Origin: Eutreptiella sp. 'Long Island Sound 2002'
Lineage: Eukaryota > Euglenozoa > Euglenophyceae > Eutreptiales > Eutreptiaceae
DNA: 64,000 bases
Direction: 5' to 3'
NCBI GenBank assembly: GCA_964036045.1
Contig: OZ038386.1
Location: 11,990,113 to 12,054,112 of the forward strand
A model generated the notes under the pieces. It did not search any database and had not been told where the DNA came from. It saw only the letters and a program-made list of their open reading frames with translations. Positions within the stretch are counted from its first letter, which is position 1, and each line of letters begins with the position of its first letter. The position numbers and the translations under genes are program-made. This document shows, piece after piece, positions 8,278 to 18,229 of this stretch.

Positions 8278-9500
8278 CCCCTATCCCTACTGTTGCTCTG
8301 CTTGCTGGCATGACAGCCACAAGCATCCACAATGGTCTGCATACGCGACCTCAGTTCAGTCAGGGTTAGACTAGAGTAGAAACACTCACGGAAGAAGTCC
8401 ACTGAGCGATTAGCGCCAGTATGACCAGAACTGAGATGGGACCGCTGTAAGCACCCATCCAGTCGTGCCTCAGGCACCACAATTCGGTCCTCGTAGAAGA
8501 GGTACTGATTGTTTTTATACCACTGGTGCCCGTCAATGACACGGGGTTCGAGACCAGTGCTGAGGTTTTGTAGTATTTCTTTATACTCTGACTGATAGTC
8601 GGTTAGACTCCAACCCTCCAGGATTCCGGCAGTGCGCATGGACAGGTCAAGCTGGACATCCATACGCTGGAAAGCCTCTCTGGCGAGCGCCTCAGAGCTC
8701 TCAGCTATAAGCGCATCGAAGTTGTTGCGCGATATATAGTCAGACAGTTCATTCTTTATCCCGGGGATATGATGCACTGTCAGCCTGAACTGGCTTAGGT
8801 AAGTCCACCACTGCTTTAGCTTTGCTTTCTCTGGTGGTGGGCCCTTCTGAAAAGACTTCACAGACTCCTGGTAGCACAGCCAGCCAGTAGGGTTAGATCC
8901 CAGGAGTCGGGATTGTGACGAAAGTACCAACATACCGGCCAGGAGTTCCTGGTCATAGGTGCTGTAATTGGAACGCGCTTGGTTCCATTTCCAATTCCAG
9001 TGTCCCAGTGGCACCAGTCGCCACTCACTGGTAGGATAGTCATGTTTCAACGAACCATCACGGTTCAGTCCACTAGTACGATAATGGCAGTGGGTTAAAT
9101 CAGCGGGGTTAAGCTCCTGCCATTGGTAGATCGTACCACCCCCCCCTACATCACTGGCATCAGTGATCAGGACTATCTCGCCCTCAGGGCGGGGCACTCC
9201 CAGGCAGTTGGAGGAGGCAATCTTCTTCTTCAACTCCTGGAAACACTCTTCCTCTGTCGAGGTCCACCTCCAGGGAGTAGTTTTCTTGATTAGGTCAGTG
9301 AGGGGGGCAGAGGAGTAAGTAAAATTGTGGATGTGACGCCGAAAGAAATTACAGGCGCCCACAAAACTCCTCACGTCGTGTAGACCCTTCTTAGGGTCAT
9401 CTCGAATCTGCATGTCCTGTAGGGGCTGCATCTTAGACGCGGCTGGTTTCCACCAACCATACCCCACGTCGAAACCCAAATATTCCATCTCCTCTTTCAT
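8265..9500 (-). CDS. Chromovirus copy 1: RT end, RNase H and integrase zinc-binding region
   Basis: Continues the pol frame after the TGA at 9525. It begins in the RT connection (GACNFFRRHIHNF is typical of Ty3/gypsy), then RNase H with LITDASDVGGGG (Asp), YDQELLAGM (Glu) and VHHIPGIKNELSDYISR (His, Asp). The residue that is Asp in copy 2 (CDQEPVKSF) is Tyr here (CYQESVKSF), so the RNase H has lost a conserved acid. The end holds the integrase HHCC region (SHLSSGHTGANRSVDFF, then VDACGCHASK). The last few codons (8265-8277) lie beyond the point where homology stops. Confidence 0.85.
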   Translation of the reverse strand: MKEEMEYLGFDVGYGWWKPAASKMQPLQDMQIRDDPKKGLHDVRSFVGACNFFRRHIHNFTYSSAPLTDLIKKTTPWRWTSTEEECFQELKKKIASSNCLGVPRPEGEIVLITDASDVGGGGTIYQWQELNPADLTHCHYRTSGLNRDGSLKHDYPTSEWRLVPLGHWNWKWNQARSNYSTYDQELLAGMLVLSSQSRLLGSNPTGWLCYQESVKSFQKGPPPEKAKLKQWWTYLSQFRLTVHHIPGIKNELSDYISRNNFDALIAESSEALAREAFQRMDVQLDLSMRTAGILEGWSLTDYQSEYKEILQNLSTGLEPRVIDGHQWYKNNQYLFYEDRIVVPEARLDGCLQRSHLSSGHTGANRSVDFFRECFYSSLTLTELRSRMQTIVDACGCHASKQSNSRDRGLIV

Positions 9501-9524
9501 AAACTCACATTTTTCGAGTTTGAT

Positions 9525-11855
9525 TCAGAGATGGTTTTCTTGACAGACAATGAAAAATTCACGGAGGAGAAGGACATGGTCCTCTTTGGTATTAGTACCC
9601 AAACTCACGTCGTCGATGTGAGCCTCCATTTCTGCGACCCGAGAAATCAACTCCTGTACTAGAGGCCTGCGCCTCAGTATGTACAAAATTTTGTTCATAA
9701 GATCCTGGAAGAGCGCTGGGGCATTAGCCACCCCGAAAGCCATAACCTTCCACTTAAAGACACGGCCGTTAGGGGTTATAAGAGCCAGCAGCTCCTGTGC
9801 TGCGGCGGTTAGGTCCACCTGCCAGAAACCAGAGCGTTTGTCGATTTTGGTCTTGTACCTGCATTTGGCAATACGCTCCAGGGTATTTTCCATGTTAGGA
9901 TTACTCCCTGAGTGGTTCTGGGGTTTCTTCTTGACCTCACCATAGTCTACAAGCAGTCGTAGGGCAGTCGACCCTGGTTTGGCAACCAGGAAACATGGAC
10001 TGCAGTGATGGGGGTAGTCCTCCTGCTTATATTCTTCAACGAGGCCAGCATCAATACATTCCTGGATCTGGCGCTCGATTTCTTCAACCTGTTCCTGTGG
10101 AGCGGGATAGGGACGACGCCTCACTCGCGTCTTTTCAAATTCAGGTTTCAGTTTCAGGTCCATCTGGACCAGTTTTCTACAAGAGAGGGCAGGCGGCAAG
10201 GCGCCGAACACCTCCTCATAGGTTATCAGCAGTTTCTTTAGGCGGGGGTCAAGGTTAAGACTCTCGAGTTTCTGAAGGAAATCCTCCTCAGCATGGAGGT
10301 TGCTCTTTCCATGTTCTTTCTTTTTCTGTCGATCAGCAGTTTCGGCAGGCACAGAACCATCGTCCCACTCAGGGGGACATTGCTGCCCATAGTGCAGAGA
10401 ATACACTAGCGGTATCTCAAGATCAGGCAGCGTATAGGAATCATCGTCCTCCTCAGACCAGATGGAGGATTTCCAGGTCTGTCTGAGGTATTGCAGCCGC
10501 TCTTGGCGATCAATACCTTCGGCCTTCAGGTACAATAGCCGCCGGAGTTCCTGAGTGTCATGCTCAGACAATGGCATGTTATTAGCAGCAGGCCGCGCCA
10601 GAGCATCAGCACTCCGGGCCACGGGTTCACCTGTGTGCGTAGGCTGCATGTGTAGCACTGGCGAGCCAACAGGGGAAGCGGGCTCAGAGGTTGACTCTAG
10701 ATCTACCTCCTCTAGCAACAGCTGGGCTAGGAAGGCAGTGTGTTTTAGGTCAACACAGCTGGGATCAACAGGAGGGATAGTGCTGGCGATTTCAGACAGC
10801 TGGTCGTCAGCATCCTCTTTTACAGCTGCAGGTTCCAGATAGTCATCGGGAGACTCACACCCTGTAAGTGTGGCAGATAGGTGCTCAGGAGATCGATTTT
10901 TGAGATCAGAAAGGGTCAGACCACGATTTTCGGCCATGACCTCTTTCAGTAGCACCTGGTGCAGGTCACACAGGGGTACAGGATTGAGAGATCCATCGAC
11001 GATGGACAGGAAACTGGCCCACTCAGGGGCCTGCATAGCTCTGTCTGAGTCCTCAGGCACATAGATGGGGCCGTCGGGGAGTTGCACTGTTCCCACGGTC
11101 ATTCGATCTAGCATACGGCGCCAGTAAGCATGTTCACCAGAGCAGCCCCAGTCAGGGGTGCACATGACAACCCTTCCTCCCTCATACGCGATTTTGGTTA
11201 GAACCTTCGGGAGCAGGGAGAAAGGAGGGTCAGCATACGCTAGGCCCATTGCTTTCCAGGAGAAACAGAAAGCATTGTTCAATTGTTTCGAGCAGTACAA
11301 TTGCATGATGTGCTGTTTTTGGCTCGCAAACAATTCCACCTGGATCTCATCCAGGTTTACCTGAAGGGCCGCCAGTCCATTTTCAAGAACGTGACGGGCC
11401 AATTGGTAGTTTTCAGTACGATAGTTAGTCTTGGATGCGTAGCGCAGCCCAGACTCTTTTCGTCCTGACAGCTCCAAAGGTACGGAGAATAGCCCACTGC
11501 CAAAGTCGCAGTGCAAAGAATAGGGGCGCTGAAGAGTCAGCATTTTTACCTGGGGGTTTCTTAGTAGGAAGTCGGTACCAATGACGATGTCAAAGGCGTC
11601 GGTGTCCAGCACTCTGCAGCGTTGAGTCACAGTTTCGTCGCCCAGGCATATAGTCACATCGACCCCCCCCAAGGAATGGATGGTACGCCCATCCCCTAGT
11701 CTTATGGCCACAGTCTTAGTTTTCTTGAAAGTCTTTAGCAGGCACCGGGCCACTATGGAAAGTGTTGCACCGGTGTCAAGCACCGCTCGAAAAACTTGAT
11801 CCCCAATTTTCATGAGGATCCAGAAAACCAAGTCCTCCTCTTCGGAGCCGCCCCC
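9525..11855 (-). CDS. Chromovirus copy 1 Pol: aspartic protease and reverse transcriptase
   Basis: Starts just after the TAG at 11856. Residues about 10-110 form a retropepsin-like protease (FRAVLDTGATLSIVAR supplies the DTG active site). A long variable linker of ~380 residues follows, then RT with LVDYGEVKKK, IDKRSGFWQVDL (first Asp) and AHIDDVSLG (Asp pair). It ends at a TGA that corresponds to CGA (Arg) in copy 2, a CpG-type C-to-T change. Acts in the virus-like particle to process Gag-Pol and copy element RNA. Confidence 0.88.
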   Translation of the reverse strand, partial: GGGSEEEDLVFWILMKIGDQVFRAVLDTGATLSIVARCLLKTFKKTKTVAIRLGDGRTIHSLGGVDVTICLGDETVTQRCRVLDTDAFDIVIGTDFLLRNPQVKMLTLQRPYSLHCDFGSGLFSVPLELSGRKESGLRYASKTNYRTENYQLARHVLENGLAALQVNLDEIQVELFASQKQHIMQLYCSKQLNNAFCFSWKAMGLAYADPPFSLLPKVLTKIAYEGGRVVMCTPDWGCSGEHAYWRRMLDRMTVGTVQLPDGPIYVPEDSDRAMQAPEWASFLSIVDGSLNPVPLCDLHQVLLKEVMAENRGLTLSDLKNRSPEHLSATLTGCESPDDYLEPAAVKEDADDQLSEIASTIPPVDPSCVDLKHTAFLAQLLLEEVDLESTSEPASPVGSPVLHMQPTHTGEPVARSADALARPAANNMPLSEHDTQELRRLLYLKAEGIDRQERLQYLRQTWKSSIWSEEDDDSYTLPDLEIPLVYSLHYGQQCPPEWDDGSVPAETADRQKKKEHGKSNLHAEEDFLQKLESLNLDPRLKKLLITYEEVFGALPPALSCRKLVQMDLKLKPEFEKTRVRRRPYPAPQEQVEEIERQIQECIDAGLVEEYKQEDYPHHCSPCFLVAKPGSTALRLLVDYGEVKKKPQNHSGSNPNMENTLERIAKCRYKTKIDKRSGFWQVDLTAAAQELLALITPNGRVFKWKVMAFGVANAPALFQDLMNKILYILRRRPLVQELISRVAEMEAHIDDVSLGTNTKEDHVLLLREFFIVCQENHL

Positions 11856-12189
11856 CTACTCCTCATCAGGGAACTTGACATCCACCCCTGCAGCAATGAG
11901 GGACCTGGCCATCCAGGCCAAGCGCCTCTTCTTGGAGTTATTCCCCTAAGGGGTAGCGTTATCCCCTTGGGGGCGCTTCTTGGGATCACCTTGGCAGGAG
12001 CGGGTGTAGCACCAGGAGTGGGTGTAGCAACGGGCGCTGATGAGCGCCTCTGGGGGTTAGGGGGTCCATTTTTGCCACCCCGCTTGCCACCTCCTTTACC
12101 ACCTTTATCCCCATTCTGGGGGTTTTTGGTGGGTGTTTGGGTCTTCTGGCGTTCGGCCTCCTGACGCTTGAGTTTATCACTCTCGCGTT
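11856..12189 (-). CDS. Chromovirus copy 1 Gag C-terminal fragment (uncertain frame)
   Basis: Upstream of pol, two overlapping frames look partly coding. One has a basic, Gly/Lys-rich stretch (KGGKGGGKRGGKNGPPNPQ), typical of a nucleic-acid-binding Gag tail. The other, in the same frame as pol, reads SKKRRLAWMARSLIAAG, then acidic residues and a TAG at 11856-11858 directly before pol. A further in-frame TAG lies at 11946-11948. No CCHC knuckle can be made out. Beyond about 12190 the sequence becomes C/A-rich repeat, so the rest of Gag is lost. Confidence 0.4.
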
Positions 12190-12560
12190 TCTTGACCAGC
12201 CAGGGGGGGCGGGGAACCACACCCAGACCCCACAGCCGAGACAGAAGAGGGGCCACGACACACAGCCCCCACACCCACACAGAGCCGCCAAACCAAGCCC
12301 AGAAAGGCGAGGACAGGCACCCAAACGCACCACCAATACACCGCACACACGCCCACGCATGCACACAACACACACCGCCACAGCCGCCACCGACACGAGC
12401 TCCGCAAACGCACACCACACACCAAAGCGCGAGCACCGCCCGCACCACAAACGCACGCAACACACGAAAACCCAAAGAACAAGAACCCAGGAACCCCCCG
12501 CCAGGGGAGCTGCGGGGCCGCCAGAAACACCGCTAGGACACAAAGGTAGACCCACCAAGC

Positions 12561-12580
12561 CCTCAGCCAGGAGTGGCGAG
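12561..12580 (+). repeat. Dispersed 20-bp palindromic motif, copy 1
   Basis: CCTCAGCCAGGAGTGGCGAG. It is an imperfect hairpin (GCCA/TGGC around a GGAG loop, with CCTC/GAG(G) outside). An identical 20-mer occurs at 58416-58435. Confidence 0.6.
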
Positions 12581-13650
12581 CGCCCACACTCAGCAGCACC
12601 CAACCAACCACGCCCAAACCCAGGACCAGTAACTGCAACACCCACACCAGCACCGCCACCAACACCCGAACCGGACGCCACAACACCCTCACCAGCGGAA
12701 ACACCCCGAACCAACGGAGACACCGTCGGCAACACCAGCGACCCCAGCACCCAGCACAACACCTAAGACACCCTCACCAACATCAAACCAACACAAGAAG
12801 CCACCCAACACTGACCAACGACCGCATCCGCGCCACCCACCGACCCGCACCCAGAACCACCGCCACCAGAATCCACACCATCGGAAACACCAACACCACC
12901 AACAATCAAGCCAGCACAACACCCTCACCAACACCATCACCGCCGGCAACATCGCCTACGAAACCTACGCACACCAACACGGGATACAACAGCTACATCA
13001 CCCAAGCCAACGGCATCAAACACACCATCGCCAGCATCACCCCACCATCAGCGTCGCCACCGGCAACCTCCACCACCAGAGGAAACCAAAGCTACCACAA
13101 CCGGTGAACCAACAAACCACCAAGCCCCGGCCAGAGTAGGCGAGGACACACGCCCAGAACCATCAACAACAACAGCCTCGCCACCAAAGCAACCACAGGG
13201 CGCCATCCACCACGCAGTCACCAGCGGCACCCACACCACCGGCGCCACCAACACCACCGTCGCCCACGACGCCACCCGGGGCATCGCCTGCACCACCCTC
13301 ACCAACAGCATCACCAGCAGCCCACGCCACCTACTGCACACCCTCCCAGACAGAGCCACAGGAACCAGCCAGCGCCCACCCCCGAACACCGGCCACTGAC
13401 CGGCCACACACAGACCCACACCAACCACCAGCAGCATCAACAACATCAGAGACGCCGTAAACCATAGCAACGCCCGCAACGACCTCACCACCGGCACCAC
13501 TGACGGCACCACCGACAGTGCGACCTCACCAACAGCAACCCGGAGCGTCAACGACAGCCACCACGGCGTCACCACCCGGTGCGACACCATTGGCAACAAC
13601 GACACCAAGGGGGCCAGGGCCAACACACCAGCAAGCAACGCCCATGGGAA

Positions 13651-13670
13651 CCTCTGCCAGGAGTGGCGAG
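13651..13670 (+). repeat. Dispersed 20-bp palindromic motif, copy 2
   Basis: Differs from the copy at 12561 by one base (T for A at position 5), which improves the outer pairing of the hairpin. Confidence 0.55.
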
Positions 13671-14459
13671 GTCCCGCCCCCACCGTCAGAACACCACCAT
13701 CCACCAGCGCAATACCTACAACGACGTACAACGCCAACACCCACAGCTCCCCCGGCGGCGCCCTCACCAACACCGTCACAAGCACCACCGACAGCGGCAA
13801 CACGGCGACACCGCCACCCACCCACAGCATCGACAGGCTCGGCCACAACCGATGCAACACCTACCACTACAGACCCAAGGGCAGCTGAAGGAAATAACCC
13901 AACACCAGAGACAACCGGCACCACCAGGACCACAAGCCAGCGGAACACCAGCCACGAGTGGCACGCCCGGAACCGCCGACCACCCAAAATTCAGGCGGCG
14001 CCCAGCACCAACACCAACAACACCCACGCCATCAGACCACCACGAGACACGCCAACCACCACCGTGACACCCTCATCGTCGGCAACACCAACGCCGCCAA
14101 CACCAACGGCACTATCCACACCACCACCAACCCCACCAACAATGTGCTGAGGTGCCGTCACCTACAACACCTCTACCACCACCACCACGACCCCGGCACA
14201 GAGTAACACCTAGGGCGCCCCCACTGACGGCATTGCCAGAGACGCCAGCACGGCTGGCGAACAAACGCCACCAGCGCCACCCACCGGGCCCCCAGCCAGG
14301 GGTAGCAACAGCAACAGCACACACCGTCACGCTCACCGCATCCACATCACCCGGAGCATCGTTAACATCAACCAGGGGTCCCCACCACCCAAGCAGCACA
14401 AAAAACCGCAGCAACACCACCACACCCACGACCCTCACCACCAGCGACACCAGCGGCAC

Positions 14460-14479
14460 CCTCCGCCAGGAATGGCGAG
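14460..14479 (+). repeat. Dispersed 20-bp palindromic motif, copy 3
   Basis: Two differences from the copy at 12561; the GCCA/TGGC stem is intact around GGAA instead of GGAG. Confidence 0.5.
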
Positions 14480-15324
14480 GAGAAAACCCAACAACGCGGA
14501 GCCACCCAGTGTCCCCGGCACCCGCACCAATTGAGCGCCACCACCGGCACCAACCCCCAACGCACCACCGTCACCGTCTCCAACGCCACCAACCCCTGAC
14601 ACAACAACTACACAGCCCGCACCAACGGCACCAGCCGAACAGTCACCGACACCGATTGCACCAACCTCACCAGCGACAAAGCCCGGTTAACCACCTACGA
14701 CCACGAACCGCAGGCACTAACAACCAGAGCATCGCCGACAACACTCCCGGCCAACACCCGCACCGCCCTCAAGAACACCACGGAAAGCAGCACCGTCGAC
14801 CGATAGCCACAACACCCTCACAAACCACCTGGATACGGGTCCCCCTTCCCACCCCCCCCCCCCACGAGAAACAACGGCATCGCCCACACCCCCCCCATCT
14901 GCACAATCAGCGACACCATCACCAGCACCAACCGAAACACCGACGACGGCAGCCTCACCAACAACCGACAACCCCACTACCGCTGCCACCAGCGCCACCA
15001 CCACCAGTCACGCCACCCACCGTCGGCGCCACCAACCAACGCCGCACCCTAAACCACACCTACACCCAAAACCTGCAGCAACACCAGCGGACACCCCACC
15101 AGCGACATCACCTGAAGCGGTACCGGGTACGCGACCATTTTTCCCCGAAATCCTTCTTGTAGCAGCGCAGGTAAAACCTATGAACACGTTGCCTTCTACA
15201 GCGCCACACCACCGAGCTTTTTATCCTGCTTGTGCCTTTTTTGCTTTTGCCGCTTGATTTTGAACACCTTTGCTTACGTGTGATCCGGCTCTCTGCTCGG
15301 TACCTTGCACTCCGGCTTGGTTTC

Positions 15325-15486
15325 TCATAACTCCCGCTTGGTTTCTCGAAACTCCTTGCTTGGTTTCGCACGCTCCTGCTTGAAGACCCGCACCAGCAGC
15401 AGCAACACACCAACAGTAGCAGCGACAGCACAAAAGGCGTAGACCCCGTCAATGTGATTCATCGTGTTCACATCCAACGGAGTCAT
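15325..15486 (-). CDS. Array unit 1: possible 53-residue single-pass membrane protein
   Basis: ATG at 15486, stop at 15325. After a short polar N-terminus (about 15 residues) comes a hydrophobic span of ~17-20 residues (FCAVAATVGVLLLLVRV), then a basic/acidic tail with the repeated word E-T-K. That is the layout of a tail-cytosolic membrane microprotein. The same frame is open in units 2 and 3. A longer overlapping frame on this strand (to 198 residues in units 2 and 3) starts from a non-ATG codon and is Cys/Leu-rich at its N-terminus. Function unknown; may be non-coding. Confidence 0.3.
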   Translation of the reverse strand: MTPLDVNTMNHIDGVYAFCAVAATVGVLLLLVRVFKQERAKPSKEFRETKREL

Positions 15487-15519
15487 TTTGGAGCAGAGCT
15501 CTTTTCTTATCCCTTCACG

Positions 15520-15627
15520 ATGCAGCCAGCGCCTAGCGGGAGCAGGCTACGAGGAAGGGCCTTCTTCATGGCCTTGGCAGCCGCGATACTGCAGCTCGTA
15601 ACTGCAGTGAGGGCCACTGATGCCTGA
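15520..15627 (+). pseudogene. Array unit 1: truncated version of the small secreted-protein frame
   Basis: It begins like the intact 83-residue frames in units 2 and 3 but stops after 35 codons: the sequence that reads GCC CGC TGC in the other units reads GCC TGA TGC here. The signal-peptide-like segment is kept and everything after it is lost. Confidence 0.35.
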
Positions 15628-15780
15628 TGCTTGGCGCACGGCTCGCGTTGGCTTACAAATAAATCTGCGAGCTTTGCATGCCCGCCTGGAGCAAAAAACA
15701 AGCCTGCAAAGCAGACCACAGACAAACTGTTACTCTACACAGTACGCAGCGCCAAAGGCGTGCAGCGCTGACATCGCCTA

Positions 15781-15835
15781 ATACCAATGCGATGGATCTC
15801 GTCGAATCGACGAAGCACTATCAACACATTGGTAT
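15781..15835. repeat. Nested palindrome, array unit 1
   Basis: Outer arms ATACCAATGCG (15781-15791) and CACATTGGTAT (15825-15835) pair with one mismatch. The inner arms TCGTCGA (15799-15805) and TCGACGA (15807-15813) pair perfectly around one base. It could form a cruciform in DNA or a two-stem hairpin in RNA. Confidence 0.7.
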
Positions 15836-16521
15836 CCCTACCTTTACCTGCTTACCAGCTCCTTTTATTATAAAAAATCTGCAACAGGAATCACGCTTCA
15901 CTCGATTAAATTATCCTTGATCCACGTGGATTTGCGTCTTTTGCTGCGCGTGGAAGCCGTCGCGACAGTTGCGGCGACGACGCTGGTGGACGCAATTCTC
16001 TGAATACATCAGTGGCGGATGGGGGACAGCCCATTCTGCGTCACCTCCCTCCTTAAGAGGATTGCGTACGCCATCCTTCACGCAGCTTCCTTGTTGGGAG
16101 ACGCTTTGCTGAGTCGCAGGACTTCAAGTCGGCGGGGAGCAGCCAATGGAGCAGCCGCTCCAATACATCCCTCAGAGCCGTCACGTGGTCCCCGGCTCTG
16201 CTGCACTTGAGGGCGTCTTGTCCTGCTTCGTCCATTCCCTTTCGGCTCGTTCTCGGTCGCTGTTGCAAATGGCGTCTGTCTTGAATACGGACGCAGCTCA
16301 GATTTATTTTGAAGCGGTACCGGGTACGCGACCATTTTTCCCCGAAATCCTTCTTGTAGCAGCACAGGTAAAACCTATGAACACGTTGCCTTCTACAGCG
16401 CCACACCACCCAGCTTTTTATCCTGCTTGTGCCTTTTTTGCTTTTGGCGCTTGATTTTGGACACCTTTGCTTACGTGTGATCCGGCTCTCTGCTCGGTAC
16501 CTTGCACTCCGGCTTGGTTTC

Positions 16522-16683
16522 TCAAAACTCCTGCTTGGTTTCTCGAAACTCCTTGCTTTGTTTCGCACGCTCCTGCTTGAAGACCCGCACCAGCAGCAGC
16601 AAGACACCAACAGTAGCAGCGACAGCACAAAAGGCGTAGACCCCGTCAATGTGATTCATCGTGTTCACATCCAACGGAGTCAT
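16522..16683 (-). CDS. Array unit 2: possible 53-residue single-pass membrane protein
   Basis: Same layout as in unit 1: polar N-terminus, hydrophobic span, then a Lys/Glu-rich tail ending in a repeated E-T-K word. The stop is TGA at 16522-16524. If that TGA were read through, another ~20 residues of the same repeat would follow before a TAA. The ATG at 16683 is 33 bases from the ATG of the divergent secreted-protein frame. Confidence 0.3.
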   Translation of the reverse strand: MTPLDVNTMNHIDGVYAFCAVAATVGVLLLLVRVFKQERAKQSKEFRETKQEF

Positions 16684-16716
16684 TTTGGAGCAGAGCTCTT
16701 TTCTTATCCCTTCACG

Positions 16717-16968
16717 ATGCAGCCAGCGCCTAGCGGGAGCAGGCTACGAGGAAGGGCCTTCTTCATGGCCTTGGCAGCCGCGATACTGCAGCTCGTAACT
16801 GCAGTGAGGGCCACTGATGCCCGCTGCTTGGCGCACGGCTCGCGTTGGCTTACAAATAAATCTGCGAGCTTTGCATGCCCGCCTGGAGCAAAAAACAAGC
16901 CTGCAAAGCAGACCACAGACAAACTGTTACTCTACACGGTACGCAGCGCCAAAGGCGTGCAGCGCTGA
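16717..16968 (+). CDS. Array unit 2: possible 83-residue secreted protein
   Basis: ATG at 16717. The N-terminus has a basic stretch (SGSRLRGR), a hydrophobic core (AFFMALAAAILQLVTAV) and a likely signal-peptidase site after AVRA. The mature part would be about 50 residues, basic, with two Cys. The frame extends upstream without an ATG at a better position. I recognise no family. Divergent from the membrane-protein frame. Confidence 0.3.
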   Translation: MQPAPSGSRLRGRAFFMALAAAILQLVTAVRATDARCLAHGSRWLTNKSASFACPPGAKNKPAKQTTDKLLLYTVRSAKGVQR

Positions 16969-16977
16969 CATCGCCTA

Positions 16978-17032
16978 ATACCAATGCGATGGATCTCGTC
17001 GAATCGACGAAGCACTATCAACGCATTGGTAT
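16978..17032. repeat. Nested palindrome, array unit 2
   Basis: As in unit 1, but the outer 11-bp arms are perfect (ATACCAATGCG / CGCATTGGTAT). Confidence 0.75.
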
Positions 17033-17718
17033 CCCTACCTTTACCTGCTTACCAGCTCCTTTTATTATAAAAAATCCGCAAAAGGAATCACGCTTCACTC
17101 GATTAACTTATCCTTGATCCACGTGGATTTGCGTCTTTTGCTGCGCGTGGAAGCCGTCGCGACAGTTGCGGCGACGACGCTGGTGGACGCAATTCTCTGA
17201 AAACATCAGTGGCAGATGGGGGACAGCCCATTCTGCGTCACCTCCCTCCTTAAGAGGATTGCGTACGCCATCCTTCACGCAGCTTCCTTGTTGGGAGACG
17301 CTTTGCTGAGTCGCAGGACTTCAAGTCGGCGGGGAGCAGCCAATGGAGCAGCCGCTCCAATACATCCCTCAGAGCCGTCACGTGGTCCCCGGCTCTGCTG
17401 CACTTGAGGGCGTCTTGTCCTGCTTCGTCCATTCCCTTTCGACTCGTTCTCGGTCGCTGTTGCAAATGGCGTCTGTCTTGAATACGGACGCAGCTCAGAT
17501 TTATTTTGAAGCGGTACCGGGTACGCGACCATTTTTCCCCGAAATCCTTCTTGTAGCAGCGCAGGTAAAACCTATGAACAGGTTGCCTTCTACAGCGCCA
17601 CACCACCAAGCTTTTTATCCTGCTTGTGCCTTTTTTGCTTTTGGCGCTTGATTTTGAACACCTTTGCTTACGTGTGATCCGGCTCTCTGCTCGGTACCTT
17701 GCACTCCGGCTTGGTTTC

Positions 17719-17880
17719 TCAAAACTCCTGCTTGGTTTCTCGAAACTCCTTGCTTGGTTTCGCACGCTCCTGCTTGAAGACCCGCACCAGCAGCAGCAAC
17801 ACACCAACAGTAGCAGCGACAGCACAAAAGGCGTAGACCCCGTCAATGTGATTCATCGTGTTCACATCCAACGGAGTCAT
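17719..17880 (-). CDS. Array unit 3: possible 53-residue single-pass membrane protein
   Basis: Third copy of the membrane-protein frame, same length and layout, with a few substitutions in the Lys/Glu-rich tail. Function unknown. Confidence 0.3.
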   Translation of the reverse strand: MTPLDVNTMNHIDGVYAFCAVAATVGVLLLLVRVFKQERAKPSKEFRETKQEF

Positions 17881-17913
17881 TTTGGAGCAGAGCTCTTTTC
17901 TTATCCCTTCACG

Positions 17914-18165
17914 ATGCAGCCAGCGCCTAGCGGGAGCCGGCTACGAGGAAGGGCCTTCTTCATGGCCTTGGCAGCCGCGATACTGCAGCTCGTAACTGCA
18001 GTGAGGGCCACTGATGCCCGCTGCTTGGCGCACGGCTCGCGTTGGCTTACAAATAAATCTGCGAGCTTTGCATGCCCGCCTGGAGCAAAAAACAAGCCTG
18101 CAAAGCAGACCACAGACAAACTGTTACTCTACACGGTACGCAGCGCCAAAGGCGTGCAGCGCTGA
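17914..18165 (+). CDS. Array unit 3: possible 83-residue secreted protein
   Basis: Third copy of the secreted-protein frame, intact, almost identical to unit 2, with the same signal-peptide-like N-terminus and basic mature region. Confidence 0.3.
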   Translation: MQPAPSGSRLRGRAFFMALAAAILQLVTAVRATDARCLAHGSRWLTNKSASFACPPGAKNKPAKQTTDKLLLYTVRSAKGVQR

Positions 18166-18174
18166 CATCGCCTA

Positions 18175-18229
18175 ATACCAATGCGATGGATCTCGTCGAA
18201 TCGACGAAGCACTATCAACGCATTGGTAT
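18175..18229. repeat. Nested palindrome, array unit 3
   Basis: Perfect outer 11-bp and inner 7-bp arms, as in unit 2. Confidence 0.75.

Larger units (their letters stand above)
8278..12189 (-). mobile_element. Ty3/gypsy-type retrotransposon copy 1, truncated
   Basis: A minus-strand element with gag tail, aspartic protease, RT, RNase H and the start of integrase. It closely matches the copy at 59.5-64 kb. Homology stops abruptly at 8278, inside the integrase zinc-binding region, so integrase core, chromodomain and 3' LTR are missing. The 5' side fades into C/A-rich repeat sequence near 12190; no LTR is visible. An in-frame TGA (9525-9527) replaces a CGA Arg codon found in the other copy. Confidence 0.88.
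12190..15112. repeat. C/A-rich low-complexity tract, left part
   Basis: About 2.9 kb in which the plus strand is dominated by C and A, with short recurring words such as ACCACC, CACCAACA and CCGGCA. Several frames are open simply because G and T are rare, and they translate to Thr/Asn/Pro/His-rich strings with no fixed period. No gene is supported. It is punctuated by an imperfect 20-bp palindrome (see the entries at 12561, 13651 and 14460). It is cut by the tandem array at 15113. Confidence 0.7.

Noticed and set aside
12137-14206. Long Thr/Pro/His-rich plus-strand frames in the C/A tract, and their minus-strand Val/Gly/Cys-rich shadows
   Set aside because: Low-complexity composition alone keeps them open; no period, start or domain, and no homology between the frames.
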